Shown in pieces: positions 22,349 through 34,033 of a DNA stretch of 64,000 nucleotides. The position numbers were made by a program, and so were the translations under genes. The stretch is from the NCBI RefSeq assembly GCF_958450345.1, contig NC_088781.1:27071857-27135856 (forward strand), written 5' to 3'. The DNA comes from Calliphora vicina. Its lineage: Eukaryota; Arthropoda; Insecta; Diptera; Calliphoridae. Position 1 is the stretch's first letter. The number at the start of each line of letters is the position of its first letter. The notes beneath the pieces were generated by a model. The model made no database searches. It saw only the letters and a list, made by a program, of their open reading frames with translations, and was not told the DNA's origin.

Positions 22349-23793
22349 TTCACCATGAGTGGCAAATTTATATATAAGTCTGTCATTCAGTTAGTAATTT
22401 TTACATTTTTCATTTGCAACCCCACAAAGTATATATATTCTGTACCGTTGTATATAGCAAAGTCGATGTAGCCATTAGGGTTTTTAATTTCCCGACCTTT
22501 TTTGATTCCTGGGAATCGGGTAATTTTTTTCTACATTCCCGGGTACCCGGCTATTCCCGAAGTATATAATGATACTGTAAATTAGGAATATTATAGCCAA
22601 ATTTCATATAAAAACTTAGTGTTATAATTATTAAATATCAGAGCTTCGAATTAATTAATAAAATTTGAGGTTAATTCACTAAAATCTTAATCCGTAATTA
22701 AAGAATATTAGCCTTTCATTCTATAATTCCATTCCTAATATTTAACTGAATTAATTTTAAAGTTAACTAATAACAGAATTTATTCAAACTTTGAATGATT
22801 AAATTTTTGTTAAATCAAATCATTTACAAAATTAATTGAAAAAATTGTCTTAAGCCTTTTTGAACTAGATTTGAATTGAAGAAAAATTGAATCAATTAAT
22901 AAATTTTTTATGCTATTTTGTTATGGATTTGAAGAAGAAATTTAAAGAAATTAGAATGATAAGAAATAAATTCTATAAATAATGAATTAACTTTTTAAAT
23001 TTTCATACGAAAAACCCCAAATAAATAATAATAATAAGCAGTCTATTATTGACGAGATATAAGCAAAAATCTGTAAAAAACTTTTCACTGTTTTTAGGTA
23101 AAAAAAATTGAGTTCTAACTTGTTTTCTATGTATTTTCGTCAGTTTAATTCCCGGGATTCCCGACTAAAAATCCCGGGAATCGGGTAGTGAAAAATTGGC
23201 AAAATTCGCGGGAAATTTGTACCGGGAATTCCCGGGATAAAAACCCTAGTAGCCATGTCCGTCTGTATGTTGAAATCAACTTTCCGTAGCCCCCAAATAA
23301 CTTACAAACATGATTGATACATCAGTATATCGGGAATTCTCCCGGTTGCTATTTAAAGTCGAGAAAATCGGCCCACAACCTCGATTTTTGGCCTATTTTT
23401 TATCTATATCTTGATTACTAAGTCATTAGTATAGACAATGTGAATATCTAATGATAGATATTTCAAAGTCCATGTATATGAGGCTATATAATTTGGACCT
23501 ACAATGGTTCATAATCGGGAAAAATATTATTTAACCCGGGAAAAATATTATTTAACCCGGGAAAAATATTTTTTAAAAATTTTAAAATTTTTTTTTAAAA
23601 AAATTAAAACAAAAATTGGAAAAGACTAAAAAAAACAATTTCGAAATTTTTTTTTAAAATTTTTTTTTTTTTTTAAATTTCAAAAACAATTTTGAAAACA
23701 AATTTTGTTTACATAAAAGTATTAAAAATTTCTATTTTAAAGTATAATATAAGATTCGGCACAGTCGAATATAGCTCTCTTACTTGTTTTTAT
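22349..23793 (-). mobile_element. mini-me-like element, copy C, split by a hAT insertion
   Basis: On the minus strand it runs from ACAAGTAAGAGAGCTATATT at 23793 to the GGGTATAAAAA tail near 22349. The hAT at 22476-23248 interrupts the conserved GATGTAGCCATGTCCGTCTG segment; removing it and one 8-bp duplicate restores a continuous element. Confidence 0.8.
22476..23248 (+). mobile_element. non-autonomous hAT element with 8-bp target duplication
   Basis: Ends TAGGGTTTTTAATTTCCCG and (reverse complement) TAGGGTTTTTATCCCGGGAA, flanked by perfect GTAGCCAT direct repeats at 22468-22475 and 23249-23256. Both ends carry dense CCCGGGAATTCCCGG subterminal blocks, and the interior is AT-rich without a transposase. 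It is related to the truncated copy at 2948-3563. Confidence 0.88.
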
Positions 23794-25022
23794 ACTTTTT
23801 TTGGTTATTTTTTACAGTTTCAAGTTCTATGGGGAATATGTTGTCATAGTCTCAGCATGAATGATCGTATTGTGATCAGGAGGACAATGGTACTTGCATA
23901 TTTAATGGCTTACATAAAAAATAGTTGGATATAACAATACTTAAAGGGGTGCAATAGATTTCAAATAGATTTTATTGGCGAATAAAAACTGAATTCAAAT
24001 ACAAAATATGTTGGCCTTTTCAAGTACTATCACAGCCAAATTTGGTAATGACTTTCGATTACTGTATGATTATAGTTATTATAGTCGTTACTTATAACTA
24101 GTTTCAGTATTTCAACCCATGACTTGGTACCAGGGAGCGTAAATAACGGTTATCCAGAAAATTTGAAATCAAAAAATCACTATGTTAGAGTCAACGGAGA
24201 CATATACTGTTATATACGAATAGATTCGTATTGACGTGCTCTTTCAGAATCTAAGGTGGTATTTATTTTCTGACGGGAAAAATAAAACTCATCAAATGAC
24301 TTTTATTTTATGATGGAAAAAATAAAAGTCCTCAAATGACTTTTTAAAACTCTTTTTTTTAAGAGTTTCATGCGAACTTTTATTTTTACGTTGAAAAATA
24401 ACTGTTTTAGATGGATTTTTATTTTTAAAGTTATTTTTAACTGTTATAAAATTCTTTGCTGGAATGGTACTTTTAATTTTAGTACTGTACCAAAAAAGTA
24501 CATTTTATCCAAAAACATTCATATCTACAGCTCATTCCCATAAATAGTATGTAGTTAGTACTGACTGCATCATGCTTGCATGAATATAGATGGCTTGACG
24601 ATCATATTGTATGTAAAATATAAAAAGTACCTTTGTGGTTATCCACTCATTTTCGTTGAGGACTTGGGCACTAAACACATGTGTATGAGTATCTAGGATA
24701 TGTTTATATACGAGTTTGGTTAGTGGTTTTTGTTTTCTCTTTTTTTCAAGTTAAGTACAAGTGTAAAATACAAGTACAATACAGCATATGAAGCTGTTTA
24801 TTAGTCCACTTTTTCTTTGGCCCTTTTTTAAAACACAGCTTTTCTGCTGTTGTACTCGTATAAAGAACTATTTTAATATGTTTCACATTTGTTACGGGAA
24901 AACCACAAAATATGTGTCACACGTTTATAGTTTTCGAATTGTATATGAAAAACATTGGGAGGGTAATAGGAGAAGTCATTTAATGATCAAAGCGATTAAG
25001 GAAAGCTCTATTTAAGCAAGTA
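23794..25022. other. gene-free spacer
   Basis: Contains a TGACTTTTATTTTATGATGG-rich stretch (24270-24440) with repeated AAATGACTTTT units, and a TGGTACTTTTAATTTTAGTA fragment shared with 20430-20470. No gene. Confidence 0.45.
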
Positions 25023-25470
25023 CAGGGTGGGCCAACTTCAACTGACTGACGGAATTGAAATGCTTATAACTTTTTTATTTTTACAGTTTTAAATTTATTT
25101 TTTTTGCAGATAATATACCATTTAATATAATTGTAAAATGTCATCATACTCAACGCTAGGACCTGTTAAAATTTTTAAATTTTGCTTGCATGTGAAAATT
25201 ACAACTTTTGAGCGATAAAAAACATTTTCATTTAAATGGAATTTGGGGTGTCCAAAATCCTATAGCAGTGCATCAGCAACTGATAGAGTTATCGGACCAT
25301 AGTTTTTCGAATATGAAGCTCTGGAACCAGAAACCGTCTCCGGGGCGGTATATCGGAACATGTTGGAACATTTTTTAGGTAGTTCTCTCATGTATTCATT
25401 AACAAATAAAAAAACTGAAAAAAATTATAAGCATTTCAATTTCATCGGTCAATCAAAGTTGCCCACCCTG
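25023..25470. mobile_element. 448-bp MITE with CAGGGTGGGC ends
   Basis: Left end CAGGGTGGGCCAACTTCAAC, right end (reverse complement) CAGGGTGGGCAACTTTGATT, and both sides share GAAATTGAAATGCTTATAA. The inverted ends are about 65 bp. TA precedes the left end and TT follows the right, so a TA duplication is possible but not clear. No coding capacity. Confidence 0.65.
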
Positions 25471-26427
25471 TTTGTTGGATCTCTATGAAATTCTAAGACC
25501 ATCTAGCTATGTAGAGGTAGATGACTGAAATTTTCCACAAATACTATATGTTGATAAGGTTTGTTTGGCATTGAAACTGAGTGGTGCATGATTTCACCTC
25601 GCTCCTGTACAAATGTCCCCCGGGCTACTGTTTGAGCAGTCATAAGTATGTTGCTTATGTTGTAATCCTAATAAAATATTGCTCAAATTAGTTCTAAGTA
25701 CTCTGAAATTATACTGTAAAGTATAAAAGGTCCCCCTCTTGAACATTCATAATTGTCTTATAAGTTTTATATGAACCTAAATTTTTCTACCAACTTTTTG
25801 TGGGGATCGGTCCATAATTGACCGTACCCCCCATATAACTCTTATTTAAGAAAAATATTTTATTGTCACTTATTGATGGTGGGTATATATACTTTTTATG
25901 GTATATACTTTTTAATTCTGAAATACTCACGAATTTTTTCAACACTTTTGTTTTTTTTAAGAACTTTTCAGTCTGCTGTCGTTAAAGAAAAAGCAAAAAT
26001 GGCAGCCAAACTAGAAAATGTACAATATTTGAATTTGTACTTTATTTTTGGGTTTGTTTTTTGCACTCCTGAGACCAAAAACTCATAAAAAACCATCAAC
26101 AAGCGTATTTTGTTTTTAGTTTTTTTGTTAGATTAAACTCTTTATGGGTTCATCTACCCATGGGGTATTAAAAGGAATATAGAAATTTGTTTGCAACAGC
26201 AAACGCACACATACTTATATACATACATATATGGGTAATGTATACATATGTATATAAACTTACACTCCTTAAAACATGTTCAAGGAAGCGCATAAACAAC
26301 AACAAATTGTTTAATTGTTCGAGCTTTATTTCATGTACCATGAAAATGTATAAGCAATTTATACACATACGTATGCACTACACTTAAAACAAAAAAAAAA
26401 CTAAATAAGGAGTTTAAAATTTAGTTT
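25471..26427. other. gene-free spacer
   Basis: AT-rich; contains ATACATATATG-type runs near 26220. No coding signal. Confidence 0.45.
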
Positions 26428-26902
26428 GAGAAAAAATATAATTGGGCATGGTTACTGTAACCATTTAAATAGTGTTACAAGTTTTTTAACAATATTATAA
26501 TCACAGTAACCATTTGCATGATTGTGGTAACCATAATATGGTTAATTTACGATTCACATGATGGTATCAACCATATATATGGTTACAGTAAACATATATA
26601 TGTTTGTGGCAACCATATTTATGATGAATAATTTTATCATAATATGTTGTTCTCAGATTATGATAAGCCTTAAGCCGAGAGCACCATAATATGATAAGTC
26701 CTTCATCATAAATATGGTTGCCACAAACATATATTTGTTTACTGTAACCATATATATGATTGATACAATCATGTGAATCGTAAATTAACCATATTATGGT
26801 TACCACAATCATGCAAATGGTTACTGTGACTATAATATAGTTAAAAAACTTGTAACAATATTGAAATGGTTACAGTAACCATGCCCAATTATATTTTTTC
26901 TC
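26428..26902. mobile_element. 475-bp palindromic hairpin element
   Basis: GAGAAAAAATATAATTGGGC at the left is matched by its reverse complement at the right end, and the arms of about 235 bp pair with few mismatches to a centre near 26660. The arms are built from repeated ATGGTTACTGTAACCAT, ATATATGGTTACAGTAA and TGTTTGTGGCAACCATA blocks, so they also contain short internal repeats. No coding capacity. It is probably a foldback MITE; a transcript would form a long hairpin. Confidence 0.8.
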
Positions 26903-26989
26903 TGCGTGCATGTACTCTTGAATAGTTTAGTTTGTATGAAATATTTTACATTTTATTTTTAAGAATTTCGAAGAGTTCCGCTCTGAATA

Positions 26990-27465
26990 AGACCTAATGT
27001 TAACGAAGCCCGGCCAACCAACCGAATCGACACCAAATCCAAGTATTTATGGTGCTGTATTTGTTGGGACCAAAATGATCCTATCGATTATGAGCTGCTG
27101 ATATCTGGCTAGACCATGCAACTTGAACAGAACGCAACTGATTCGCTTGAAGCGAGAATATACCGAAAAACGCACAGAATATTCGGCTAGATATGAAACC
27201 GTAATATTGCATCATGACAACACTAGGCCACTTCAATACCTGTTAAAAAGTATTTAGCATGAAGTGGTTGGGAAGTTTTGCCTCACCCGCCTTATAGTCC
27301 AGACCGTGAGCCGTCCGGCTACAGAACGCTCTCTCTGGGATACGCGCTTCACTTCAGAACAGAGTATCTGATATTGGCTTGATTCGTTCTTGGCCTCAAA
27401 ATATGAGCAGTTCTTTTGGCGCGGAATACCCATTAGTTCCCAGAAAAGTCGGAAAATGTCGTAGC
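26990..27465 (+). pseudogene. mariner transposase relic, 3' half
   Basis: Reads, with frame breaks, through a CICWDQND-like catalytic stretch, IDYELL, HHDNTRP (second catalytic Asp) and PPYSPDREPSGY (third box, with LAPSD changed to REPSG), then FFWRGI near the end. The N-terminal half is absent. Same lineage as the 14640, 31745 and 43620 copies. Confidence 0.75.
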
Positions 27466-27534
27466 TCTTTTAAATTTCCATTTACATATGAATTCTAATC
27501 CTGATGCTGAGAGCATCATCAGTCATTCATATTC

Positions 27535-28081
27535 TACGCTGCAAATATTGTAATTTTTAGTAGTAAATCTTGTTTGAATTTGTTGGCAAATTCAACATCA
27601 ACAATTAGGACTTCTAAATCGGTAATATTATCAACAAAATCAGTTTCCATTGTTAGTTTGATCAGCAGCATTTTCTGCAACATGCTGTATGTTTAAACAT
27701 GTCTCTATCGGCTACGGTTTTTGCAATAGCACTACCAACATCCTGATCCTAAATATCGTTATTATATGGGATAGCAGCCCACTTGAGGTGTGTCGCATTG
27801 GATGAATCAGTTGTTAATTTATAATGTATGTCCAAAGAGGAAACTGGCTCTTTAAATTCTGTGTCAGCAATATCAATTTCTCTAATAATGAGGACTTGTC
27901 GGGAGAATTTTAGCTGCAGCTTTAAAAGCACCACTGCGATTTCCGTGCAAATGCATGTCAATAAGTAACTCAAAATCAATTTTGACCAATTATTTTCCCG
28001 AATAGGAGTATTAGCTAAAAATGACATCGACTTGATGTTGCATAATTTGGAAATTTTAAGATTTTTCTTGCATATTTTCAA
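27535..28081 (-). pseudogene. unrecognised decayed coding frame
   Basis: The minus strand has a 110-codon open frame (27749-28081) with stretches such as RQVLIIREIDIADTEFKEPV and HYKLTTDSSNATHLKW; a second frame further along reads DFVDNITDLEVLIVDVEFAN. The residue make-up looks like protein rather than AT-rich noise, and the change of frame suggests decay. I cannot name the family; a transposon- or retroelement-derived protein is possible because the surroundings are repeats. Confidence 0.4.
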
Positions 28082-28184
28082 ATTTCAATAAAACTTTTTG
28101 CGTCTTGTATTAATTTTGAAAGGAAATATTCCCCTGTATTGCCATTTATTGTGTATATTGTCATCATCTGTAATAACATTTGTT

Positions 28185-28340
28185 ACGAAGATGCATTAAC
28201 AATTTGAATTTACGGTAACGGCTGCTTGCAAAATTCAGCAAGTTTATAAACATTTCCAGTGCTCGAAACTTCTACTTATCAACAATGTTGATTATACTCT
28301 TTTATTAACATTGTTTGTAAGTGTAACGGTTAAAGTTGCT
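28185..28340 (-). repeat. dispersed repeat shared with 49740-49870
   Basis: On the minus strand, CAACATTGTTGATAAGTA, GGAAATGTTTATAAAC and TTGCAAGCAGCCGTTAC occur in the same order as on the plus strand at 49740-49870. Function unknown. Confidence 0.5.
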
Positions 28341-28987
28341 AACATTAACATATCTGCTAAAATCTATAGAAATAGAATATTCTAGTTTTGTCCGTTAGAT
28401 AGATAATTCAAGAAACTACTAGATGATGTATATGTAATTAGTATCCAAAAATAGGCTTTTAGAATTGACTTCAACTTACATTTTTAATTTACTAAACTGC
28501 TTTTATTTGCAATCAAAAGAATTAGGTTTATTTAAAGGAAATAATCCACAGTTTTTAAAAGGTAAAAACAGAGCAATATTATTATTCAGTTTCATTATTT
28601 CAGCCACTACATGAAAATTATAAACACCAATTACCAAAGATTTTAAGTTGTCATTTATTATTTGGAGCACATGTTTTGTTAAGAAATATAGCAAAAGCGT
28701 TTTAAGTTACCCCTAATATAACTTTGGGGTTACACCACTTTTGCACTGATAGGCTCATATAATTGAAATAATTTCCATATACTTAATTTTTTTCTTTTCA
28801 CTATCTTCTCTTTCCAGTTATTTATAATCCACTTAACTACTTTAACTAGTGTTCAACACTATTAGGAAATCTATATATAAAAAAAAAATCAATTTAAATT
28901 AAATTCTAAAAAAATCATAATACAAAATATAAAACACAACGAAATTTATTAATTTAAATAAGTAAATTTTAATGCTTTAAAATTGGG

Positions 28988-29086
28988 ATGAATCCCAATC
29001 AAATACAAGAAACATCCTTAACAGATTTGGATGGAATAAATACAGCTGCTCCAGGTGATTTTACATTTATACGTTTACAAGCACAG
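28988..29086 (+). CDS. candidate first coding exon of a host gene
   Basis: An ATG at 28988, with G at the -3 position, opens 33 codons that end at a consensus donor, CAG/GTAAGT, at 29086/29087, in phase 0. The peptide starts MNPNQIQETSLTDLDGINTA and ends FTFIRLQAQ; it has no transposon-like motif and no low-complexity bias, unlike the other short frames nearby. Upstream, 28860-28987 is A/T-rich with no other ATG in a good context except a distant one, compatible with a 5' untranslated region. The downstream frame stays open past the donor only briefly in AT-rich sequence. I do not recognise the gene. If real, its next exon lies beyond a very long repeat-filled intron, possibly outside the window. 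A chance ATG with a donor-like site cannot be excluded. Confidence 0.45.
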
Positions 29087-30464
29087 GTAAGTGGTAAAAA
29101 TTTCATGTTTATTTTATTAGTTTTTTTTTTGAAACAAAAACCCATAAAATATTTAACAAGTTAAATATTAAATAAAATGCTATAATTTGCCAACAATAAA
29201 TTCAGCTTAAAAGTAAAAAAACTAAAACAAAATGTAGAGTAGAGCAGTAAATAAACTACACGTGCTGTAAGATTTGTTTAAAAAAAACTTGTATCTTCTT
29301 TTTTGAACCTCTCTCTCTCTCAATGAAATCATTATACTAATTAGCATTATTTATATATGTAGCTAACTATTTGAAAAAAAACCAAACTATTTTATCTTAA
29401 ATATAATGACAGCAAAAATGTGTGATTAATATAAAAAGTCTAAATAAATTTATCTACTTCATACACATGAATGAGTCGTTAAAGTTTAAATAGTATGAGA
29501 AGAAGTGATACTAATTCAATATTTTTCAGTACAATGAATTTTGATATCAACATCAGTTTGTATGCTAATTATTTTATAAAAAGAGTTAATCAATGTTTGA
29601 GAAAAAACAAATAGAAATATTAAAACAAAATGCTTAATAAAAGCAGTAAGAGTCAGAGATTATACAAATTGTTGCTGAGATAAAAATAGTTGCTAAATAC
29701 GCAAATATATATATGATGAGTAAGTAACCAATAGATAAAGATTCATTGATCCACAATGGTACGAAATGAGATAGACGTTAATTAATATAAATCTATTAGG
29801 GGACATGGTGTAATGTATAATATGAATACCGTTGTTTATGGAGTCGTATATGCGTAGTAGTTTTTTATTTTGTAAGCCAAATTTAAAAAATAATAGTTGA
29901 ATCTGTATCTATGAAATGTATTACAGTATATTTAACAAAACTTTGATTTTATTACAGTTATATACAATAGTTTTTAAAAATATTCCATAAACTGACCCTA
30001 CATTAAAATTAAATTTACTGCTTAACACCTTCTTTGTCTGTGTTTCCTACGCTATGAAACACAGTTAAGCCATAATCATAATTGACTAATAAAACCAGCT
30101 TAATTTAATTAACATCCCATTTTGCAATATTTATTGTAATTTCCTGTTGGTTAATTATACTTCATAACGTAATAAGGAAATGTGAAGACTTCTTTCCAAA
30201 ACTTATTTTGGTCAAATAAAATGAACACAAGCTTAATCATATGTACCTATACTAGGGTTGTCAATTATTCGAGATTTATTTTAATCGACCATGAGTTTAC
30301 AATTTTATATGTGGTCAAAATTTGATCAATTGAAATATTACTTTTGTTCCAGTTGTCTACTAACACAAAAAATTTAAACTCAATTATTACGAAATGGCAA
30401 AAAAATTATACACTATTGTTTTATTACGGGGACGATATATTCTTCGAATTATTTTATAAAACAC
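29087..30464 (+). other. probable intron sequence, gene-free
   Basis: AT-rich, low in repeats compared with the rest of the window. A hAT-like end (TAGGGTTGTCAATTATTCGA) occurs at 30254 without a visible partner. No coding signal. Confidence 0.4.
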
Positions 30465-30720
30465 TAGCTGTCCCGGCAAACGTTGTTCTGCCATAGCTCA
30501 CACAAAGTTTGAAGACACCCACTATAATACTATGCATTAATCAATTTTTACTTTGTATGGGAGGTGCCATGCCCATTGTACCTATATAGGTCAATTGTGA
30601 ATCTAAACAATCCAGGGACCCATTCAAACACACACAACAAATTTCATCGAAATCGGCCCAGCCGTTAAGGAGGAGTTCAGTTACTAACACACGTACAGAA
30701 GAATTATATATATAAAGATA
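30465..30720 (+). mobile_element. dispersed insect repeat, non-LTR/SINE-like tail
   Basis: Starts CTAGCTGTCCCGGCAAACGT, contains AAATCGGCCCAGCCGTTAAG followed by GAGGAGTTCA, and ends in an AGAATTATATATATAAAGAT tail. These landmarks are common in 3' ends of insect non-LTR elements or their SINEs, with a short-repeat tail. Only this piece is present; the exact family is not certain. Confidence 0.5.
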
Positions 30721-30721
30721 T

Positions 30722-31710
30722 CGGGGATTTCATGTCAAGTGAACCAACTTTTAAATTCGATGTCTTCCGATTGCGATGAAATTTACACCAAGGTTTGACC
30801 TGTTGGATAGTAAGATAGTAAGACACAATTTTTCATCAAGATCGGTCAAGAACTCTCGGAGTTAGAGGGGGTCTAAATTTGACATTTTGGCCAAACATGT
30901 GATTTTTCTCATCCATGTAACTTATTACCTATTACTCTTAGCAAAATGTGTCCCAAATAGTTTACATAGCTATTTCTACAATCTTTCGAAAAAAAATATT
31001 TAAAAAAAAATAAAAAATTTTTTATATTTTTTTCCGAAATCAAAAACTTTTGTTGATTTTTTTTTAAAAATGGGCCTTTTTTTCTTAAAGAAAAAGCTTA
31101 GATATTTTCCTTGAGGACCTATTGCATATTTTGTAACTCAAAACATGAAATTTTTGACTTTTTTTGCAAAATCAAAAATTTTTTTTACTTTTTTTCGAAA
31201 TATTTTTCCCTGAAGACCTATTCAGTCGCTTAGTGGGATGCGAGTAGGATATCTATCAATATAAATGTTTTGTAACTCAAAATATGCAATTTATTTTTTT
31301 TTTCTTTTCAAAATCTAACTTTTTTAAAATGGGACCTTTTTTAAATTTTTTTTCGCTCAAAAAAAGCTTGGATCTATTCCTTTAAGACATATTTGGTTGC
31401 TTAGTGGGATGCGAGTGGGATATATAGCAAAATAAATATTTTGTAACTCTAGATATAAAATTTTTGATTTTTTTTGGCAATAAAGAACTTTTTTCCAAAA
31501 TGGGTCCTCTTTTTAAAATTTTTTTTTTGTTCAAATGAAAGTTTAGGTCAATTCCTTTATTTATTTTGATAGATGGACCACTCGTATCCCATTAAGAAGC
31601 TCTTAAAGGAATGGACCTAAGCTTTCATTTCAGCAAACAAAAATTTTAAAAAGAGGGCCCATTTTGGAAAAAAGTTCTATTTTGCCAAAAGAAGTCTTTT
31701 AAGGTCAATA
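30722..31710 (+). repeat. GGGGATTTCATG repeat with internal tandem units
   Basis: Begins GGGGATTTCATGTCAAGTGA. From about 31120 it has units of about 170 bp that hold GCTTAGTGGGATGCGAGT and TTTTGTAACTC (31225 and 31395). An inverted counterpart (ACTCGTATCCCATTAAGAAG) lies at 31580. No coding capacity. Confidence 0.6.
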
Positions 31711-31744
31711 ACAAGCCCATAGCAGATTCTATGTTACAAATGGA

Positions 31745-32430
31745 GCGTATCTCAGAAGAGAGTTCTGCATTGACTGAAACAGATAGTCGGACGGCCCATG
31801 GCCTGGATTATAAAGCGGATAAGGCAAAACTTTACAACCAATTTATTGTAAATACTAATTAACAAGCGTTGTCATGATGGAATATTACGGTTTCATGTCT
31901 GGCCGCATATTCTGGACGTTTTTTGGTCAATGCTCGCTTCAAATGAATCAGTTGTGTTCGGAACAGGTGCCCTGTGATGGTTTGGTCAGATTTCAGTACC
32001 TCATAATAGATAAGGCCCTCTCGGTCCCACCAAACACAGATAATTACCTTAGCGCCATAGATATTTAGCTTTGGTGTAGATTCAGCTGGTTGACACGGCT
32101 TCACGTACGATCTCATACGCTTCAGGTAATCATTGCGCAAGTAATGATTTCCTTTTATAGCGTTCAAATATCATTTCAGACATACAAAATCGTCTTTCAA
32201 GGTCTCTCGGCTTCAATTCGTATGTTACCCAATTTCCCTGCTTATGAATGAATCCTACTGCTCATAAACGTTTTGAAATTGCTGATTTTTCAATGATTTT
32301 TTAAACTCTTGTTGAGTTTCAAAACAATCTTCATTGAGTAATGCAATCAATTCATGGTCTTCAAACCTTTTTGGCCCAGGCCAGACTTCTGAAACGAATA
32401 AACCATATCTCAACATAAGCTGTGGTGAGC
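31745..32430 (-). pseudogene. mariner transposase relic with preserved catalytic middle
   Basis: The minus-strand frame 32167-31859 (102 codons) reads VKPCQPAESTPKLNIYGAKV, CVWWDREGLIYYEVL, TQLIHLKRAL and HHDNA, the central catalytic region of a Mos1-like mariner with the second catalytic Asp. It then passes into a decayed GPSDYLFQSMQ box near 31790. The N-terminal third is only traceable (32200-32430). This is the longest uninterrupted transposase frame of the mariner copies here, but it is still incomplete. Confidence 0.85.
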
Positions 32431-33333
32431 GAGCATGGAGAATATTTTTAATATTTGCTGACTTATATTCAACTAATATCTACTCCTAGGGGGTGACTAA
32501 TTGAAGCATTACTTTGAAATGTTGGGTCTGCATGAGCATTTTCTGCCTCTCTAACAATGGTGCCCATTTCATAGTGCTTTCGCGTTGACTAACAACACAC
32601 TTATTCTTATTCTCTTTTATTTGGTCGTCACTGAGACAGCGACGAATGCACATGCTAAGTAGGTTTATTGCTGAAAGAAATAATTGGATTGTTGAATATA
32701 CATATGTCGAACCTTAACAAACTCATTGAAGTGTTGTCTGGTTTTTTTTCCTAAATTTACTTCTGTCAACAATTTTTTTCGGATTTGAAATTAATTTAAT
32801 CAAAACAAGTACTAAAATAAGCAAAGAAATGTTCTGTTAATACAAATTTGACTTCATTATGGTTAACAAATAAAGCCTGATAAATACTGAATTTTTTTTT
32901 TTTATTTCACTAAACTTTTCTATCAGTGGAGTTCTCATTTACTCACCAATCTGTTCTCAATCATTAGGTTTCACGAAATTTCCTACAAAATAACATAAAA
33001 AAGTTAGAGTTCCTAATCGAGAAAAATTTATATTTTTAACTTTCCTCGAAATTTTTGTCGGGGAATTTTTTAAAACTTTTCTTCTTAAAGTTACAGTATT
33101 ATTTCCTCAAAGATGAAAAAGATTCGTTATCAATCGAATGATTCGATTATATCCAAAGATTTTTTCAATACTACTTAGCAGCAGAAAATCAGTTGACGCA
33201 GAAGAATTACGATTTAAATCAGATAATTTTTGTCACCCCAACTAAAACTTTTCAACTAGGGTTTCTAATTTCTCGGACTTTTTCCTTAAACCAAAAGCCA
33301 GTACATTTTTTTCGAACACATTTTCTTATAATT
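32431..33333. other. gene-free spacer
   Basis: AT-rich. A hAT-like end, TAGGGTTTCTAATTTCTCGG, is present at 33257 just before a mini-me-like element. No coding signal. Confidence 0.4.
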
Positions 33334-34033
33334 ATACCCTTCACCTTCGTGAGAAGGGTATATATAAGTTTGTCATTCCCTTTGTAATTTCTACATTTTT
33401 TATTTCCGACCCTATAAAGATATATATTCAGGATCCTTATAGATAGCGGAGTTGATTAAGCCATGTCCGTCTGTGTGTCTATCCGTCTGTTGAAATCAAT
33501 TGGGATCCAAATCTTCAATAATTCTGTCAGACATGCTTTCGAGAAGTTTGCTATTTAAAATCAGCAAAATCGGTCCATAAATAACGGAGATATGAGCAAA
33601 AAACCGGGACAACCTCGATTTTTGATCTATATCTGGATTACTAATTCATTAATATAAACAATATGGATATCTAATGATAGATATTTCAAAGTCCATTGCA
33701 TCGATGTAGATAAGGCTATAGTAAGTTGGACCTACAATGGGTCAAAATCGGGAAATTTTTTAACCCGAATTTTTTTTTATCAAAAAATTTTTTTCGTCAT
33801 ACATTTTTTTTCAAAAAAAAAAAATTTTAAAAAAAGTTTTAAATAAATTTGAAAAAAACTTTTTTTAAAAAAAATTTAAAAACTATTTCAAAAAAAAAAA
33901 AATTTGAAAAACAATTTAAAAAAAAATTAAATTTTGTTTTCCTAAAAATATTTAAAAAAATTAATTTTAAAGTATAATTTGGTGAAGGGTATATAAGATT
34001 CGGCACAGCCGAATATAGGTCTCTTACTTGTTT
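33334..34033 (-). mobile_element. mini-me-like element, copy D
   Basis: On the minus strand it runs from ACAAGTAAGAGACCTATATT to a TATACCCTTCTCACGAAGGT hairpin tail. This is the most complete uninterrupted copy and a good reference for the family: 5' head, T-rich interior, (GTCY) seed of only a few units, TA core, hairpin tail. Confidence 0.8.
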
